Assembly (NCBI RefSeq): GCF_015680405.1
Contig: NZ_JADLJS010000017.1
Span: forward strand, 41,978 to 105,977
Direction of reading: 5' to 3'
DNA: 64,000 bases
From: Pseudomonas pudica
GTDB taxonomy: Bacteria > Pseudomonadota > Gammaproteobacteria > Pseudomonadales > Pseudomonadaceae
Positions 42,493 to 52,908 of this stretch are shown here, piece after piece (positions within the stretch are counted from its first letter, which is position 1; every line of letters starts with the position of its first letter). Below the pieces are notes generated by a model. It did not search any database and was not told the DNA's origin. It worked only from the letters and a program-made list of their open reading frames with translations. A program made the position numbers and the translations under genes.

Positions 42493-43647
42493 ATGCAATT
42501 CAAGCCAGCCGTTACCGCTCTGGTTTCCGCCGTCGCCCTGGCAACCCTGCTCAGTGGCTGTAAGAAAGAAGAAGCAGCGCCAGCGGCGCAGGCTCCTCAG
42601 GTCGGCGTCGTGACCATCCAGCCCCAAGCCTTCACCCTGACCTCGGAATTGCCGGGGCGTACCAGTGCCTACCGCGTCGCCGAAGTGCGCCCGCAGGTAA
42701 ACGGCATCATCCTCAAGCGCCTGTTCAAGGAAGGCAGTGAGGTCAAGGAAGGCCAGCAGTTGTACCAGATCGACCCTGCCGTGTACGAAGCCACCCTGGC
42801 CAATGCCCAGGCCAACCTGCAGGCCACCCGCTCGCTGGCCGAGCGCTACAAGCAGCTGATCGACGAACAGGCTGTCTCCAAGCAGGAATACGACGACGCC
42901 AATGCCAAACGATTGCAGGCCGAGGCTTCGCTCAAGAGCGCGCAGATCGACCTGCGCTACACCAAGGTCCTGGCACCGATCAGCGGCCGTATCGGCCGTT
43001 CTTCGTTCACCGAAGGTGCACTGGTGAGCAATGGCCAGGCCAACGCCATGGCCACCATCCAGCAACTCGACCCGATCTACGTCGACGTCACCCAGTCCAC
43101 CGCCGAGCTGCTCAAGCTGCGCCGTGACCTGGAAAGCGGCCAGTTGCAAAAGGCCGGCGACAACGCCGCCTCGGTGCAACTGGTGCTGGAAGACGGCAGC
43201 CTGTTCAAGCAGGAGGGCCGCCTGGAGTTCTCCGAGGTCTCGGTCGACGAGACCACCGGCTCGGTCACCCTGCGCGCCCTGTTCCCCAATCCTGATCACA
43301 CCCTGCTGCCTGGCATGTTCGTGCATGCGCGGCTCAAGGCAGGTGTCAACGCCAATGCCATCCTGGCCCCACAACAGGGCGTGACCCGCGACCTGAAAGG
43401 CGCGCCGACCGCGCTGGTGGTCAACCAGGAGAACAAGGTCGAACTGCGCCAGCTCAAGGCCAACCGTACCCTGGGCAGCGACTGGCTGATCGAGGAAGGC
43501 CTGAACCCGGGTGACCGCCTGATCACCGAAGGGCTGCAGTACGTGCGCCCGGGCGTCGAGGTCAAGGTCAGCGAAGCCACCAACGTCAAGAAGCCGGCCA
43601 GCCCTGTTCAGGCCAACGCGGCGAAAGCAGACGCCAAAGCGGAGTAA
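42493..43647 (+). CDS. ttgA: TtgA, RND efflux periplasmic adaptor
   Basis: This 384-residue lipoprotein has the lipobox LLSGC with Cys23. Membrane fusion protein domains follow: barrel-sandwich halves flanking a coiled-coil hairpin (about 95-170, ANLQATRSLAERYKQLIDEQAVS), beta-barrel and membrane-proximal domains. It links the inner-membrane pump TtgB to the outer-membrane channel TtgC. GAGG precedes the ATG. It ends three bases before ttgB. Confidence 0.96.
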   Translation: MQFKPAVTALVSAVALATLLSGCKKEEAAPAAQAPQVGVVTIQPQAFTLTSELPGRTSAYRVAEVRPQVNGIILKRLFKEGSEVKEGQQLYQIDPAVYEATLANAQANLQATRSLAERYKQLIDEQAVSKQEYDDANAKRLQAEASLKSAQIDLRYTKVLAPISGRIGRSSFTEGALVSNGQANAMATIQQLDPIYVDVTQSTAELLKLRRDLESGQLQKAGDNAASVQLVLEDGSLFKQEGRLEFSEVSVDETTGSVTLRALFPNPDHTLLPGMFVHARLKAGVNANAILAPQQGVTRDLKGAPTALVVNQENKVELRQLKANRTLGSDWLIEEGLNPGDRLITEGLQYVRPGVEVKVSEATNVKKPASPVQANAAKADAKAE

Positions 43648-43650
43648 ACC

Positions 43651-46600
43651 ATGTCGAAGTTCTTTATCGATCGCCCGATCTTCGCCTGGGTGATCGCCTT
43701 GGTGATCATGCTGGTCGGCGCCTTGTCGATCCTGAAGCTGCCGATCAACCAGTACCCCAGCATCGCGCCACCGGCCATCGCCATCGCCGTGACCTACCCG
43801 GGCGCCTCGGCGCAAACCGTGCAGGACACCGTGGTACAGGTGATCGAGCAGCAGCTCAACGGTATCGACAACCTGCGTTATGTGTCGTCGGAAAGTAACT
43901 CCGACGGCAGCATGACCATTACCGCCACCTTCGAGCAGGGCACCAACCCAGACACCGCGCAGGTGCAGGTGCAGAACAAGCTGAACCTGGCCACCCCGCT
44001 GTTGCCGCAGGAAGTGCAGCAGCAAGGTATCCGCGTCACCAAGGCAGTGAAGAACTTCCTGCTGGTGATCGGCCTGGTGTCCGAGGACGGCAGCATGACC
44101 AAGGACGACCTGGCCAACTACATCGTCTCCAACATGCAGGACCCGATCTCGCGTACCGCGGGTGTGGGTGACTTCCAGGTGTTCGGTGCGCAGTACGCCA
44201 TGCGTATCTGGCTCGATCCGGCCAAACTGAACAAGTTCCAGCTGACCCCGGTCGACGTCAAGACCGCCGTGGCCGCGCAGAACGTGCAGGTATCCTCCGG
44301 CCAGCTCGGCGGCCTGCCGGCCATGCCCGGCACCCAGCTGAACGCCACCATCATCGGCAAGACTCGTCTGCAGACTGCCGAGCAGTTCGAGAAGATCCTG
44401 CTCAAGGTCAACAGCGACGGTTCGCAAGTGCGTCTGGGTGATGTCGCCCAGGTTGGCCTGGGTGGTGAAAACTATGCCGTCAGCGCCCAGTTCAACGGTA
44501 AGCCGGCCTCCGGCCTGGCAGTAAAACTGGCCACCGGTGCCAACGCCCTGGACACCGCCAAGGCCTTGCGCAAGACCATCGCCGACCTGGAACCGTTCTT
44601 CCCGCCTGGGGTGAAAGCGGTATTCCCATATGACACCACCCCGGTGGTCACCGAGTCGATCAGCGGCGTGATCCACACCCTGATCGAAGCCGTGGTCCTG
44701 GTGTTCCTGGTGATGTACCTGTTCCTGCAGAACTTCCGCGCCACCATCATCACCACCATGACCGTACCGGTGGTGTTGCTGGGCACCTTCGGCATCCTTG
44801 CCGCTGCCGGCTTCAGCATCAACACCCTGACCATGTTCGCCATGGTTCTGGCCATCGGCTTGCTGGTGGACGACGCCATCGTCGTGGTGGAGAACGTCGA
44901 GCGGGTGATGTCCGAGGAAGGCTTGCCGCCCAAGGAAGCGACCAAGCGCTCGATGGAGCAGATCCAGGGTGCCCTGGTGGGTATCGCCCTTGTGCTGTCG
45001 GCGGTACTGCTGCCCATGGCGTTCTTCGGCGGCTCCACGGGTGTGATCTACCGGCAGTTCTCCATCACCATCGTCTCGGCCATGGGCCTGTCGGTGTTGG
45101 TGGCGCTCATCTTCACCCCGGCCCTGTGCGCCACCATGCTCAAGCCGCTGAAGAAGGGCGAACACCATGTGGCCAAGCGTGGCTTCTTCGGCTGGTTCAA
45201 CCGCAACTTCGACCGCAGCGTAACCGGCTACGAGCGCAGCGTGGGCTCCATTCTGCGCAACAAGGTACCGTTCCTGCTGGCCTACGCGCTGATCGTGGTC
45301 GGCATGATCTGGCTGTTCACCCGCATCCCTACCGCGTTCCTGCCGGAAGAAGACCAGGGCGTATTGTTCGCCCAGGTACAGACTCCGGCCGGCTCCAGTG
45401 CCGAGCGCACCCAGGTGGTGGTCGACCAGATGCGTGAGTATCTGCTCAGCGAAGAGGCCGACACCGTGGCTTCGGTGTTCACTGTCAACGGCTTCAACTT
45501 CGCCGGCCGTGGCCAGAGCTCGGGCATGGCGTTCATCATGCTCAAGCCTTGGGATGAGCGCTCCAAGGAAAACAGCGTGTTTGCCCTTGCCCAGCGCGCC
45601 CAGCAGCACTTCTTCACGTTCCGCGATGCGATGGTGTTCGCCTTTGCCCCGCCTGCGGTGCTCGAACTGGGTAACGCCACCGGCTTCGACGTGTTCCTTC
45701 AGGACCGCGGCGGTGTCGGCCATGCCAAGTTGATGGAAGCGCGCAACCAGTTCCTGGCCAAGGCCGCGCAGAGCAAGATCCTCAGCGCCGTGCGCCCGAA
45801 CGGCCTGAACGACGAGCCGCAGTACCAGCTGACCATCGATGACGAGCGTGCCAGCGCCCTGGGCGTGACCATCGCCGACATCAACAACACCCTGTCGATT
45901 GCCTTGGGTGCCAGCTACGTCAACGACTTCATCGACCGTGGCCGAGTCAAGAAGGTGTATATCCAGGGCGAGCCGAACGCGCGGATGAGCCCGGAAGACC
46001 TGCAGAAGTGGTACGTGCGCAATGGCGCTGGCGAAATGGTGCCGTTCTCCTCCTTCGCCAAAGGCGAATGGACCTACGGTTCGCCGAAGCTTTCGCGTTA
46101 CAACGGCGTCGAGGCAATGGAAATCCTCGGTGCACCGGCACCAGGCTACAGTACTGGTGAAGCCATGGCCGAGGTCGAGCGCATTGCTGGCGAACTGCCA
46201 AGCGGTATCGGCTTCTCCTGGACCGGCATGTCCTATGAGGAAAAACTGTCCGGTTCGCAGATGCCGGCACTGTTCGCCCTCTCGGTACTGTTCGTGTTCC
46301 TGTGCCTGGCGGCCCTGTACGAAAGCTGGTCGATCCCTATCGCCGTGGTACTGGTAGTACCGCTGGGTATCATCGGTGCCCTGATCGCCACCAGCCTGCG
46401 CGGGTTGTCAAACGATGTGTACTTCCTGGTCGGCCTGTTGACCACCATCGGCCTGGCAGCGAAAAACGCCATCCTGATCGTCGAATTCGCCAAGGAACTG
46501 CACGAGCAGGGCCGCAGCCTGTATGACGCGGCGATCGAGGCGTGCCGCATGCGTCTGCGCCCGATCATCATGACCTCGCTGGCGTTCATCCTCGGCGTGG

Positions 46601-46803
46601 TACCGTTGACTATCGCCAGCGGCGCCGGCGCCGGCAGCCAGCACGCCATCGGTACTGGCGTGATCGGCGGCATGATCAGTGCGACCGTGCTCGCTATCTT
46701 CTGGGTACCACTGTTCTTCGTCGCAGTGTCGTCACTGTTCGGCAGCAAAGAGCCGGAAAAAGACGTCACCCCTGAAACTCCACGTTATGAGGCTGGGCAA
46801 TGA
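43651..46803 (+). CDS. ttgB: TtgB, RND multidrug efflux pump
   Basis: This 1050-residue hydrophobe/amphiphile efflux-1 (HAE1) transporter has twelve membrane helices and two large periplasmic loops. It has the proton-relay aspartates in [16 protein letters not shown] and a C-terminal [16 protein letters not shown]. It starts [23 protein letters not shown], as in AcrB/MexB. It exports antibiotics, toluene and phenolics by proton antiport. It overlaps ttgC by four bases. Confidence 0.97.
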   Translation: MSKFFIDRPIFAWVIALVIMLVGALSILKLPINQYPSIAPPAIAIAVTYPGASAQTVQDTVVQVIEQQLNGIDNLRYVSSESNSDGSMTITATFEQGTNPDTAQVQVQNKLNLATPLLPQEVQQQGIRVTKAVKNFLLVIGLVSEDGSMTKDDLANYIVSNMQDPISRTAGVGDFQVFGAQYAMRIWLDPAKLNKFQLTPVDVKTAVAAQNVQVSSGQLGGLPAMPGTQLNATIIGKTRLQTAEQFEKILLKVNSDGSQVRLGDVAQVGLGGENYAVSAQFNGKPASGLAVKLATGANALDTAKALRKTIADLEPFFPPGVKAVFPYDTTPVVTESISGVIHTLIEAVVLVFLVMYLFLQNFRATIITTMTVPVVLLGTFGILAAAGFSINTLTMFAMVLAIGLLVDDAIVVVENVERVMSEEGLPPKEATKRSMEQIQGALVGIALVLSAVLLPMAFFGGSTGVIYRQFSITIVSAMGLSVLVALIFTPALCATMLKPLKKGEHHVAKRGFFGWFNRNFDRSVTGYERSVGSILRNKVPFLLAYALIVVGMIWLFTRIPTAFLPEEDQGVLFAQVQTPAGSSAERTQVVVDQMREYLLSEEADTVASVFTVNGFNFAGRGQSSGMAFIMLKPWDERSKENSVFALAQRAQQHFFTFRDAMVFAFAPPAVLELGNATGFDVFLQDRGGVGHAKLMEARNQFLAKAAQSKILSAVRPNGLNDEPQYQLTIDDERASALGVTIADINNTLSIALGASYVNDFIDRGRVKKVYIQGEPNARMSPEDLQKWYVRNGAGEMVPFSSFAKGEWTYGSPKLSRYNGVEAMEILGAPAPGYSTGEAMAEVERIAGELPSGIGFSWTGMSYEEKLSGSQMPALFALSVLFVFLCLAALYESWSIPIAVVLVVPLGIIGALIATSLRGLSNDVYFLVGLLTTIGLAAKNAILIVEFAKELHEQGRSLYDAAIEACRMRLRPIIMTSLAFILGVVPLTIASGAGAGSQHAIGTGVIGGMISATVLAIFWVPLFFVAVSSLFGSKEPEKDVTPETPRYEAGQ

Positions 46804-48254
46804 CCAAGTCTTTGTTGTCCCTGGCAGTAACCGCTTTCATTCTTGGCGGCTGCTCATTGATCCCTGACTACCAGACCCCGGAATCGCCGGTGGCTGCGCA
46901 GTGGCCGCAAGGCCCTGCGTACTCGCCGACGCAATCGGCGGAAGTTGCCGCCGCCGAGCAGGGCTGGCGCCAGTTCTTCCACGACCCGGCACTGCAGCAG
47001 CTGATCCAGACCGCGCTGGTAAACAACCGCGACCTGCGCGTTGCCGCTTTGAACATCGACGCCTACCGCGCTCAGTACCGCATCCAGCGCGCCGACCTGT
47101 TCCCGGCGGTTTCGGCCACCGGCAGCGGCAGCCGCCAGCGCGTACCGGCGAACATGTCGCAGACGGGCGAAGCGGGCATCACCAGCCAATACTCGGCCAC
47201 CCTGGGCGTCAGCGCCTATGAGCTGGACCTGTTCGGCCGCGTGCGCAGCCTGACCGAGCAGGCCCTGGAAACCTACCTGTCCAGCGAGCAGGCGCGTCGC
47301 TCCACGCAGATCAGCCTGGTGGCCAGCGTGGCCAATGCCTACTACACCTGGCAGGCCGACCAGGCGCTGTTCAAGCTGACCGAAGAAACGCTCAAGACCT
47401 ACGAGGAAAGCTACAACCTCACCCGTCGCAGCAACGAAGTCGGCGTAGCCTCGGCACTGGACGTCAGCCAGGCGCGTACCGCCGTGGAAGGCGCCCGGGT
47501 CAAGTACTCGCAGTACCAGCGCCTGGTCGCCCAGGACGTCAACAGCTTGACCGTGCTGCTGGGCACCGGCATTCCCGCCGACCTGCCCAAGCCACTGGAG
47601 CTCAATGCCGACCAGCTGGCCGAAGTACCGGCCGGCTTGCCGTCGGACATCCTCCAGCGTCGCCCGGACATCCAGGAAGCCGAGCACCTGCTCAAGGCCG
47701 CCAATGCCAACATTGGCGCGGCTCGTGCAGCGTTCTTCCCGAGCATCAGCCTGACCGCCAATGCCGGCAGCCTGAGCCCCGACATGGGCCACCTGTTCTC
47801 GGGCGGCCAGGGCACCTGGCTGTTCCAGCCGCAGATCAACCTGCCGATCTTCAACGCCGGCAGCCTGAAGGCCAGCCTGGACTACTCGAAAATCCAGAAG
47901 GACATCAACGTCGCCAAGTACGAAAAGACCATCCAGACCGCCTTCCAGGAAGTCTCCGATGGCTTGGCGGCGCGCAAGACCTTCGAAGAGCAGCTGCAGG
48001 CGCAACGCGACCTGGTGCAGGCGAACCAGGACTACTACCGCCTGGCCGAACGCCGCTATCGCATCGGTATCGACAGCAACCTGACCTTCCTCGACGCCCA
48101 GCGCAACCTGTTCAGTGCCCAGCAGGCGCTGATCGGCGATCGCTTGTCGCAGCTGACCAGCGAGGTCAACCTGTACAAGGCGCTTGGCGGTGGCTGGTAC
48201 GAGCAGACCGGGCAGGCCAACCAACAGGCATCGGTGGAAGCACCGAAGAGCTGA
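46800..48254 (+). CDS. ttgC: TtgC, outer-membrane efflux channel
   Basis: This 484-residue TolC/OprM-type lipoprotein (lipobox ILGGC, Cys18) has two outer-membrane efflux protein repeats, each with coiled-coil segments and a [11 protein letters not shown] or [12 protein letters not shown] motif. The ATGA overlap with ttgB indicates coupled translation. A strong terminator follows. Confidence 0.97.
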   Translation: MTKSLLSLAVTAFILGGCSLIPDYQTPESPVAAQWPQGPAYSPTQSAEVAAAEQGWRQFFHDPALQQLIQTALVNNRDLRVAALNIDAYRAQYRIQRADLFPAVSATGSGSRQRVPANMSQTGEAGITSQYSATLGVSAYELDLFGRVRSLTEQALETYLSSEQARRSTQISLVASVANAYYTWQADQALFKLTEETLKTYEESYNLTRRSNEVGVASALDVSQARTAVEGARVKYSQYQRLVAQDVNSLTVLLGTGIPADLPKPLELNADQLAEVPAGLPSDILQRRPDIQEAEHLLKAANANIGAARAAFFPSISLTANAGSLSPDMGHLFSGGQGTWLFQPQINLPIFNAGSLKASLDYSKIQKDINVAKYEKTIQTAFQEVSDGLAARKTFEEQLQAQRDLVQANQDYYRLAERRYRIGIDSNLTFLDAQRNLFSAQQALIGDRLSQLTSEVNLYKALGGGWYEQTGQANQQASVEAPKS

Positions 48255-48273
48255 TTGAAGCTGTCAAAGCATC

Positions 48274-48302
48274 AAGCCCACCCTCGCGGTGGGCTTTTTT
48301 TT
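48274..48302 (+). terminator. Rho-independent terminator of ttgABC
   Basis: AAGCCCA and TGGGCTT pair across a CCCTCGCGG loop and are followed by a run of eight T. Confidence 0.95.
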
Positions 48303-48308
48303 GTGTTG

Positions 48309-48342
48309 CCTGAACCGGCCTCTTCGCGGGTTCGCCCGCAAG
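48309..48342. repeat. single REP half
   Basis: CCGGCCTCTTCGCGGGTTCGCCCGCAAGCCCC: one hairpin only, with no inverted partner, after the ttgABC terminator. Confidence 0.7.
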
Positions 48343-48548
48343 CCCCAACATAGACAAACAATTAACCAACCAGAACATTCCGTTCGATTATCGCCCGATT
48401 CCGCTTGTGGCGAATTGCCTCACCCCAGCCCCACCCCGCACCATCCTCCCCACGCAACGTTGCCCCGGTTCATCCCAAAAGACCCGCACCTGCAGGCCGC
48501 ATCCTGCAGCGTACCGGCTCGCCCATAAAAACAAGAGATCCACGACAG

Positions 48549-49805
48549 ATGAGCACTTTGCAACCCGCACGCCAGCTGCTGCCCGGCCTGTTGGCCATGT
48601 CCTGCGCACTCCCCGTGTTCGCCGCCGACGAAGGGGGTTTCCTGGAGGACGCCAAGGCCACCCTCAACCTGCGCAACTTCTACATCAACCGCAACTTCGT
48701 CGACCCGGCCCACCCGCAGGCCAAGGCCGAGGAGTGGACGCAGAGCTTCATCCTCGACGCCCGCTCCGGCTTCACCCAAGGCACCGTCGGTTTCGGCGTG
48801 GACGTACTGGGCCTGTACTCGGTCAAGCTCGACGGCGGCAAAGGCACCACCAACACTCATCTGCTGCCGGTGCACGACGATGGCCGCCCCGCCGATGATT
48901 TCGGCCGCCTGGGCGTGGCACTGAAAGCCAAGCTGTCCGAAACCGAGCTGAAAGTGGGCGAATGGATGCCGGTACTGCCGATCCTGCGCTCGGATGACGG
49001 CCGCTCGCTGCCGCAGACCTTCCGCGGCGGCCAGCTGACCTCGAAGGAAATCGCCGGCCTGACCCTGTACGCCGGCCAGTTCCGCGGCAACAGCCCGCGC
49101 AACGACGCCAGCATGGAAGACATGTCGATGAACGGCAAGGCAGCGTTCACGTCCGACCGTTTCAACTTTGGCGGCGGCGAATACGCCTTCAACGACAAGC
49201 GCACCATGATCGGCCTGTGGAATGCCCAGCTCAAGGACATCTACCGTCAGCAGTACCTCAACCTTGTGCACAGCCAACCCCTGGGCGATTGGACCCTGGG
49301 CGCCAACCTGGGCTACTTCATCGGCAAGGAAGACGGCGCCGAACGCGCTGGTGAACTGGACAACCGCACCGCCTCGGCCATGCTCTCGGCGCGCTATCAG
49401 GGCCACACATTCTACGTCGGCCTGCAGAAAGTCAGCGGCGACGACGCCTGGATGCGGGTGAATGGCACCAGCGGCGGCACCCTGGCAAACGACAGCTACA
49501 ACTCCAGCTTCGACAACGCCAAGGAACGCTCCTGGCAGGTGCGCCATGACTTCAACTTCGCCACCGTCGGCGTGCCAGGCCTGACCCTGATGAACCGCTA
49601 CATCAAAGGTGACAACGTCACCGCAGGGGGCGTGGACGATGGCAAGGAATGGGCGCGGGAAACCGAGTTGGCATATGTGGTGCAGTCGGGCAGCTTCAAG
49701 GACCTGTCGGTGAAGTGGCGCAACTCCACCATGCGCCGGGACTTCAGCACCAACTCGTTCGACGAGAACCGATTGATCGTGAGCTACCCGCTGAATCTCC
49801 TTTGA
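48549..49805 (+). CDS. BenF-like outer-membrane porin (OprD family)
   Basis: This 418-residue porin has a signal peptide (about residues 1-25, ending VFAA). The mature start DEGGFLEDAKATLNLRNFYINRNF and the ending LIVSYPLNLL (terminal aromatic/Leu pattern) are those of the OprD/Opd family. LPVHDDGRPADDFGRLGVALKAKLS is typical of the OpdK/BenF branch, which takes up aromatic acids. Its place next to the pca cluster fits uptake of 4-hydroxybenzoate-like substrates. The ribosome site is weak. Confidence 0.9.
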   Translation: MSTLQPARQLLPGLLAMSCALPVFAADEGGFLEDAKATLNLRNFYINRNFVDPAHPQAKAEEWTQSFILDARSGFTQGTVGFGVDVLGLYSVKLDGGKGTTNTHLLPVHDDGRPADDFGRLGVALKAKLSETELKVGEWMPVLPILRSDDGRSLPQTFRGGQLTSKEIAGLTLYAGQFRGNSPRNDASMEDMSMNGKAAFTSDRFNFGGGEYAFNDKRTMIGLWNAQLKDIYRQQYLNLVHSQPLGDWTLGANLGYFIGKEDGAERAGELDNRTASAMLSARYQGHTFYVGLQKVSGDDAWMRVNGTSGGTLANDSYNSSFDNAKERSWQVRHDFNFATVGVPGLTLMNRYIKGDNVTAGGVDDGKEWARETELAYVVQSGSFKDLSVKWRNSTMRRDFSTNSFDENRLIVSYPLNLL

Positions 49806-49808
49806 ATG

Positions 49809-49896
49809 CTTCGCGGGTAAACCCGCTCCCACAGGTTCACCACAGATTCTGAAACTGTGGTGAACCTGTGGGAGCGGGTTTACCCGCAAGAGGCCA
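49809..49896. repeat. REP pair (GGGTAAACCCGC type)
   Basis: TTCGCGGGTAAACCCGCTCC...GGAGCGGGTTTACCCGCAAG, just after the porin gene. Confidence 0.9.
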
Positions 49897-50005
49897 GATG
49901 CCGCAACAAATAACCTAAAGCTATAAACAAATCAATAAACCTTCTTTGACGGAATATACAGCAACCGCTTGAATAGGCCCCTGAACCCCGCCCCAGAGCC
50001 GTGAC

Positions 50006-50929
50006 ATGGACCTCCGTCAACTGCGCTACTTCATCGCCCTCACCGAATACCGCAGCTTCGTCCGTGCCGCCGAGGCCATGGGCATCACCCAACCCGCCTT
50101 CAGCCGTGCCATCCAGAGCCTGGAACACAGCTTCGGCTGCCCATTGGTCGACCGCGCCAGCAAAGCCCTGCCGCCCACCCCTGAAGGCTTGGTGGTGCTG
50201 CAACATGCCCGGCGCCTGGTACAAGGTGCCGCGCAGCTGAGCAACGAAGTGCTACAGATGACTAAGCTCGACGCCGGCGAGCTGCATTTCGGCAGCGGCC
50301 CGACGCTGGCCGTACGCCTGGTGCCCGATGCCCTGCGCCACTTTCTCGAGCGCCACCCAGGCATCCGCACCTCGCTGCTGGTGGACAACGCCGAACGCCT
50401 CGGCCAGGCCCTGCGCCGCGAGCAGATCGAGTTTTTCGTCGACGACATCCGCCCGTTCGAGGCCGACCCCAACTTCCACACCGAACCCCTTTCACCGCGC
50501 CCCGGCCTGTTCTTCTGTCGCCCGGGGCACCCATTGCTGGCCAAGGACAGCCTGTCGACCAACGACCTGTTCAGCTACCCCCTGGCCAGCGCCCTGCTCG
50601 CCCCCGGCGTGCGCAAGCGCCTGGCCAACCTGAGCGGGCGCAGCGATTTCACCCCGCACCTGCAAACCGAGCACCTGGCCGTACTGCGCAGCGTGGTGCT
50701 GGCCAGCGATGCCATCGGCACCGCCAGCGAGGAAGCCGTGGCCGAAGACCTGGCCAGCGGCCGCCTGGTGCGCCTGCACTGGCGCAACCTGCCGCCAGCG
50801 CTGGAAGTGCTGAGCGTGCGCTGTGGCGTAGTCAGCCGCAGCGGTTACCGGTTGTCGCCGGCGGCGCGAGCGATGATCGAAACGCTGGTGGGGCTGGATA
50901 TGCCAGTGCGGGCTGCTGCCATTCGCTGA
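50006..50929 (+). CDS. LysR family transcriptional regulator
   Basis: The 307-residue protein has a winged HTH at about 1-58 (FVRAAEAMGITQPAFSRAIQSLEHSFG) and an effector-binding domain from about 90 with ELHFGSGPTLAVRLVPDALRHFLERHPGI. It follows the porin gene in the same direction after a REP pair. Its target is not apparent. Confidence 0.88.
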   Translation: MDLRQLRYFIALTEYRSFVRAAEAMGITQPAFSRAIQSLEHSFGCPLVDRASKALPPTPEGLVVLQHARRLVQGAAQLSNEVLQMTKLDAGELHFGSGPTLAVRLVPDALRHFLERHPGIRTSLLVDNAERLGQALRREQIEFFVDDIRPFEADPNFHTEPLSPRPGLFFCRPGHPLLAKDSLSTNDLFSYPLASALLAPGVRKRLANLSGRSDFTPHLQTEHLAVLRSVVLASDAIGTASEEAVAEDLASGRLVRLHWRNLPPALEVLSVRCGVVSRSGYRLSPAARAMIETLVGLDMPVRAAAIR

Positions 50930-50977
50930 ACTGATGATGCTGGCAGGGGCGGTCTATCCTGAGCTATATCGGTCGCC

Positions 50978-51023
50978 TGTGCCGGCCCTTTCGCGGGTGA
51001 ACCCGCGAAGAGGCCAGAACAGG
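50978..51023. repeat. single REP hairpin
   Basis: GCCGGCCCTTTCGCGGGTGAACCCGCGAAGAGGCC forms a self-contained hairpin between the LysR and Mpo1-like genes. Confidence 0.8.
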
Positions 51024-51061
51024 CAATACACCCCGATCAGGCAACCAGGGAGGCAAAAACA

Positions 51062-51586
51062 ATGAAGACCCTCGTCGACCACCTGAGCCAATACGCCAGC
51101 TACCACCGCGACCCACGCAACATCGCCACCCACTTCGTGGGCATCCCCATGATCGTGCTGGCGGTCACCATCCTGCTGTCGCGTCCTGGCTGGGAGGTGG
51201 CGGGCGTGTGGCTGTCCCCTGCCCTGCCGGCGGCGGCAGCCTCGGTCTGGTTCTACCTGCGCCTGGACCTGCGCTTCGGCCTGGTGATGGGGTTGTTGCT
51301 TGGGCTATGCCTGTGGGTTGGTCAGGTGCTGGCGATGCAGACGACAGCACTGTGGCTCGGCGCCGGGCTGGGTGCGTTCGTGGTGGGCTGGATCATCCAG
51401 TTCGTCGGCCATTACTACGAAGGCCGCAAGCCGGCGTTTGTCGACGATGTCAGCGGATTGATCATCGGGCCGTTGTTCGTGGTGGCAGAAGCGGCATTCA
51501 TGCTCGGCCTGTGCCCGGCCCTGAAGCAAGCCGTGGAAAGCAACGCCGGGCCAGTTGCCATGCGGCAGAAGAATGCGGCCATGTAA
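51062..51586 (+). CDS. Mpo1-like (DUF962) membrane protein
   Basis: This 174-residue polytopic protein of the DUF962/YGL010w family has four hydrophobic segments and the two conserved motifs YHRDPRNIATHFVGIP (residues 14-29) and QFVGHYYEGRKPA. Their His residues are the probable metal ligands. The yeast homologue Mpo1 is an Fe(II) dioxygenase for alpha-oxidation of 2-hydroxy fatty acids. A similar role here is inference. GGGAGG precedes the ATG. Confidence 0.88.
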   Translation: MKTLVDHLSQYASYHRDPRNIATHFVGIPMIVLAVTILLSRPGWEVAGVWLSPALPAAAASVWFYLRLDLRFGLVMGLLLGLCLWVGQVLAMQTTALWLGAGLGAFVVGWIIQFVGHYYEGRKPAFVDDVSGLIIGPLFVVAEAAFMLGLCPALKQAVESNAGPVAMRQKNAAM

Positions 51587-51594
51587 ACATTCAA

Positions 51595-51697
51595 TGGCCC
51601 TATCGCCGGCAAGCCAGCTCCCACAGGGACTGCACTGCCCTCAAGCCTGATGCAATCCCTGTGAGAGCTGGCTTGTCGGCGATAGGGCCGGTACAGG
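51595..51697. repeat. REP pair (GCCGGCAAGCC type)
   Basis: CCCTATCGCCGGCAAGCCAGCTCCCACAGG with its inverted copy GAGAGCTGGCTTGTCGGCGATAGGGCC, at the convergent ends of the Mpo1-like gene and pcaC. Confidence 0.9.
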
Positions 51698-51699
51698 CA

Positions 51700-52095
51700 T
51701 TACTGCTGTCGCGACTCCACGCCCAGCTCATCCCATACCGACTCAGCCATGTGGAAGGTGGCATTGGCAGCCGGAATGCCGCAATAAATCGCGCTCTGCA
51801 TCAGTACTTCCTTGATCTCGTCGCGCGTGACGCCATTGTTGGCCGCCGCGCGCAGGTGCAGCTTCAGCTCGTCATTGCGGTTCATGCCAATCAGCATGGC
51901 GATGGTGATCAGGCTACGGGTATGCCGCGGCAGGCCCGGGCGGGTCCAGATGTCACCCCAGGCGTGGCGGGTGATCATCTCCTGGAACTCGCCGTTGAAG
52001 TCGTTGAGCTTCTCCAGGCTGCGGTCCACATGGGCATCGCCAAGCACTGCGCGGCGTACTTGCATGCCGGCGTCGTAACGTTGTTTCTCGTCCAT
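51700..52095 (-). CDS. pcaC: PcaC, 4-carboxymuconolactone decarboxylase
   Basis: This 131-residue protein of the CMD/AhpD-like fold converts 4-carboxymuconolactone to beta-ketoadipate enol-lactone in the protocatechuate branch. It has TRPGLPRHTRSLITIAMLIGMNRNDELKLHLRAAANNGVTRDEIKEVLMQSAIYCG, the family core with the catalytic HLRAA region. The ATG at 52095 lies ten bases after the pcaD stop. Confidence 0.96.
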   Translation of the reverse strand: MDEKQRYDAGMQVRRAVLGDAHVDRSLEKLNDFNGEFQEMITRHAWGDIWTRPGLPRHTRSLITIAMLIGMNRNDELKLHLRAAANNGVTRDEIKEVLMQSAIYCGIPAANATFHMAESVWDELGVESRQQ

Positions 52096-52105
52096 GGCGG
52101 TATCC

Positions 52106-52897
52106 TCAGTGGGCCAGCAGGAAGTCGAGCACGCGGCGGCTGAACGCCTCGCCGACCTCGACGTTGGACAGGTGCGCCGCCGGGAAGTCGACGTACTCGG
52201 CACCCGTGATACCGGCCTGCATGAAGCGGCCGTACTCTGGGGTGGTCACCACGTCTTCGGTACCGGCAACGATCAGCGTCGGCACCTGTATGCGGCCCAA
52301 CTGCTCACGGTAGTCGGCATCGCGCACCGCTGCGCAGTTGCCGGCATAGCCTTGCGGGCTGGTTTGCGCCAGCATCTGGCAGATGCGCTGGGCCTGCGCC
52401 GGCTGGGCCTGGGCGAAGCCCGGGGTGAACCAGCGGGCGATGGAAGCATCGCGCAGATCGACCATGGCCTGCTGGCCGCCCTTGAGCACGGTGTCGATAC
52501 GGGTGTTCCACACCTCGTCGTTGGCGATCTTGGCAGCGGTATTGCACAGGGTCAGGCTGTGCAGGCGCTGGCCGGCATTGATGCCCAGCCACTGGCCGAT
52601 CAGGCCACCCATCGACAGGCCGACGAAGTGCGCCTTGGCGATATCCAGCCCATCGAGCAAGGCCAGCACGTCACGGCCCAGCTGTTCGATGCTGTAGGGG
52701 CCTTCAGTGACCAGCGACCCACCGTGGCCACGGGTGTCGTAGCGCAACACGCGCAAGTGCTGGCTCCACAGTGGGATCTGCGTGCCCCACATGCCCAGGT
52801 CGGTGCCCAGCGAGTTGGACAGGACCAGCACCGGGGCGTTTTCCGGGCCATCGATCTGGTAATTCAAAACGCCATCGGCCAGTTGCAAGTGCGCCAC
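52106..52897 (-). CDS. pcaD: PcaD, beta-ketoadipate enol-lactone hydrolase
   Basis: This 263-residue alpha/beta hydrolase has nucleophile Ser in FVGLSMGGLIG, the Asp/His acids in TEDVVTTPEYG and FPAAHLSNVE, and VLRYDTRGHGGS. It hydrolyses the enol-lactone to beta-ketoadipate. The start codon is GTG at 52897 with AAGGAG seven bases upstream. It lies between pcaB and pcaC in the operon. Confidence 0.95.
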   Translation of the reverse strand: MAHLQLADGVLNYQIDGPENAPVLVLSNSLGTDLGMWGTQIPLWSQHLRVLRYDTRGHGGSLVTEGPYSIEQLGRDVLALLDGLDIAKAHFVGLSMGGLIGQWLGINAGQRLHSLTLCNTAAKIANDEVWNTRIDTVLKGGQQAMVDLRDASIARWFTPGFAQAQPAQAQRICQMLAQTSPQGYAGNCAAVRDADYREQLGRIQVPTLIVAGTEDVVTTPEYGRFMQAGITGAEYVDFPAAHLSNVEVGEAFSRRVLDFLLAH

Positions 52898-52908
52898 AGC
52901 GGTCTCCT

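Noticed and set aside
42436..45723. Minus-strand open frame of about 1,100 codons opposite ttgA and ttgB
   Set aside because: No start context, and composition rich in Gly, His and Gln as expected for an antisense frame. The plus-strand efflux genes are unambiguous.
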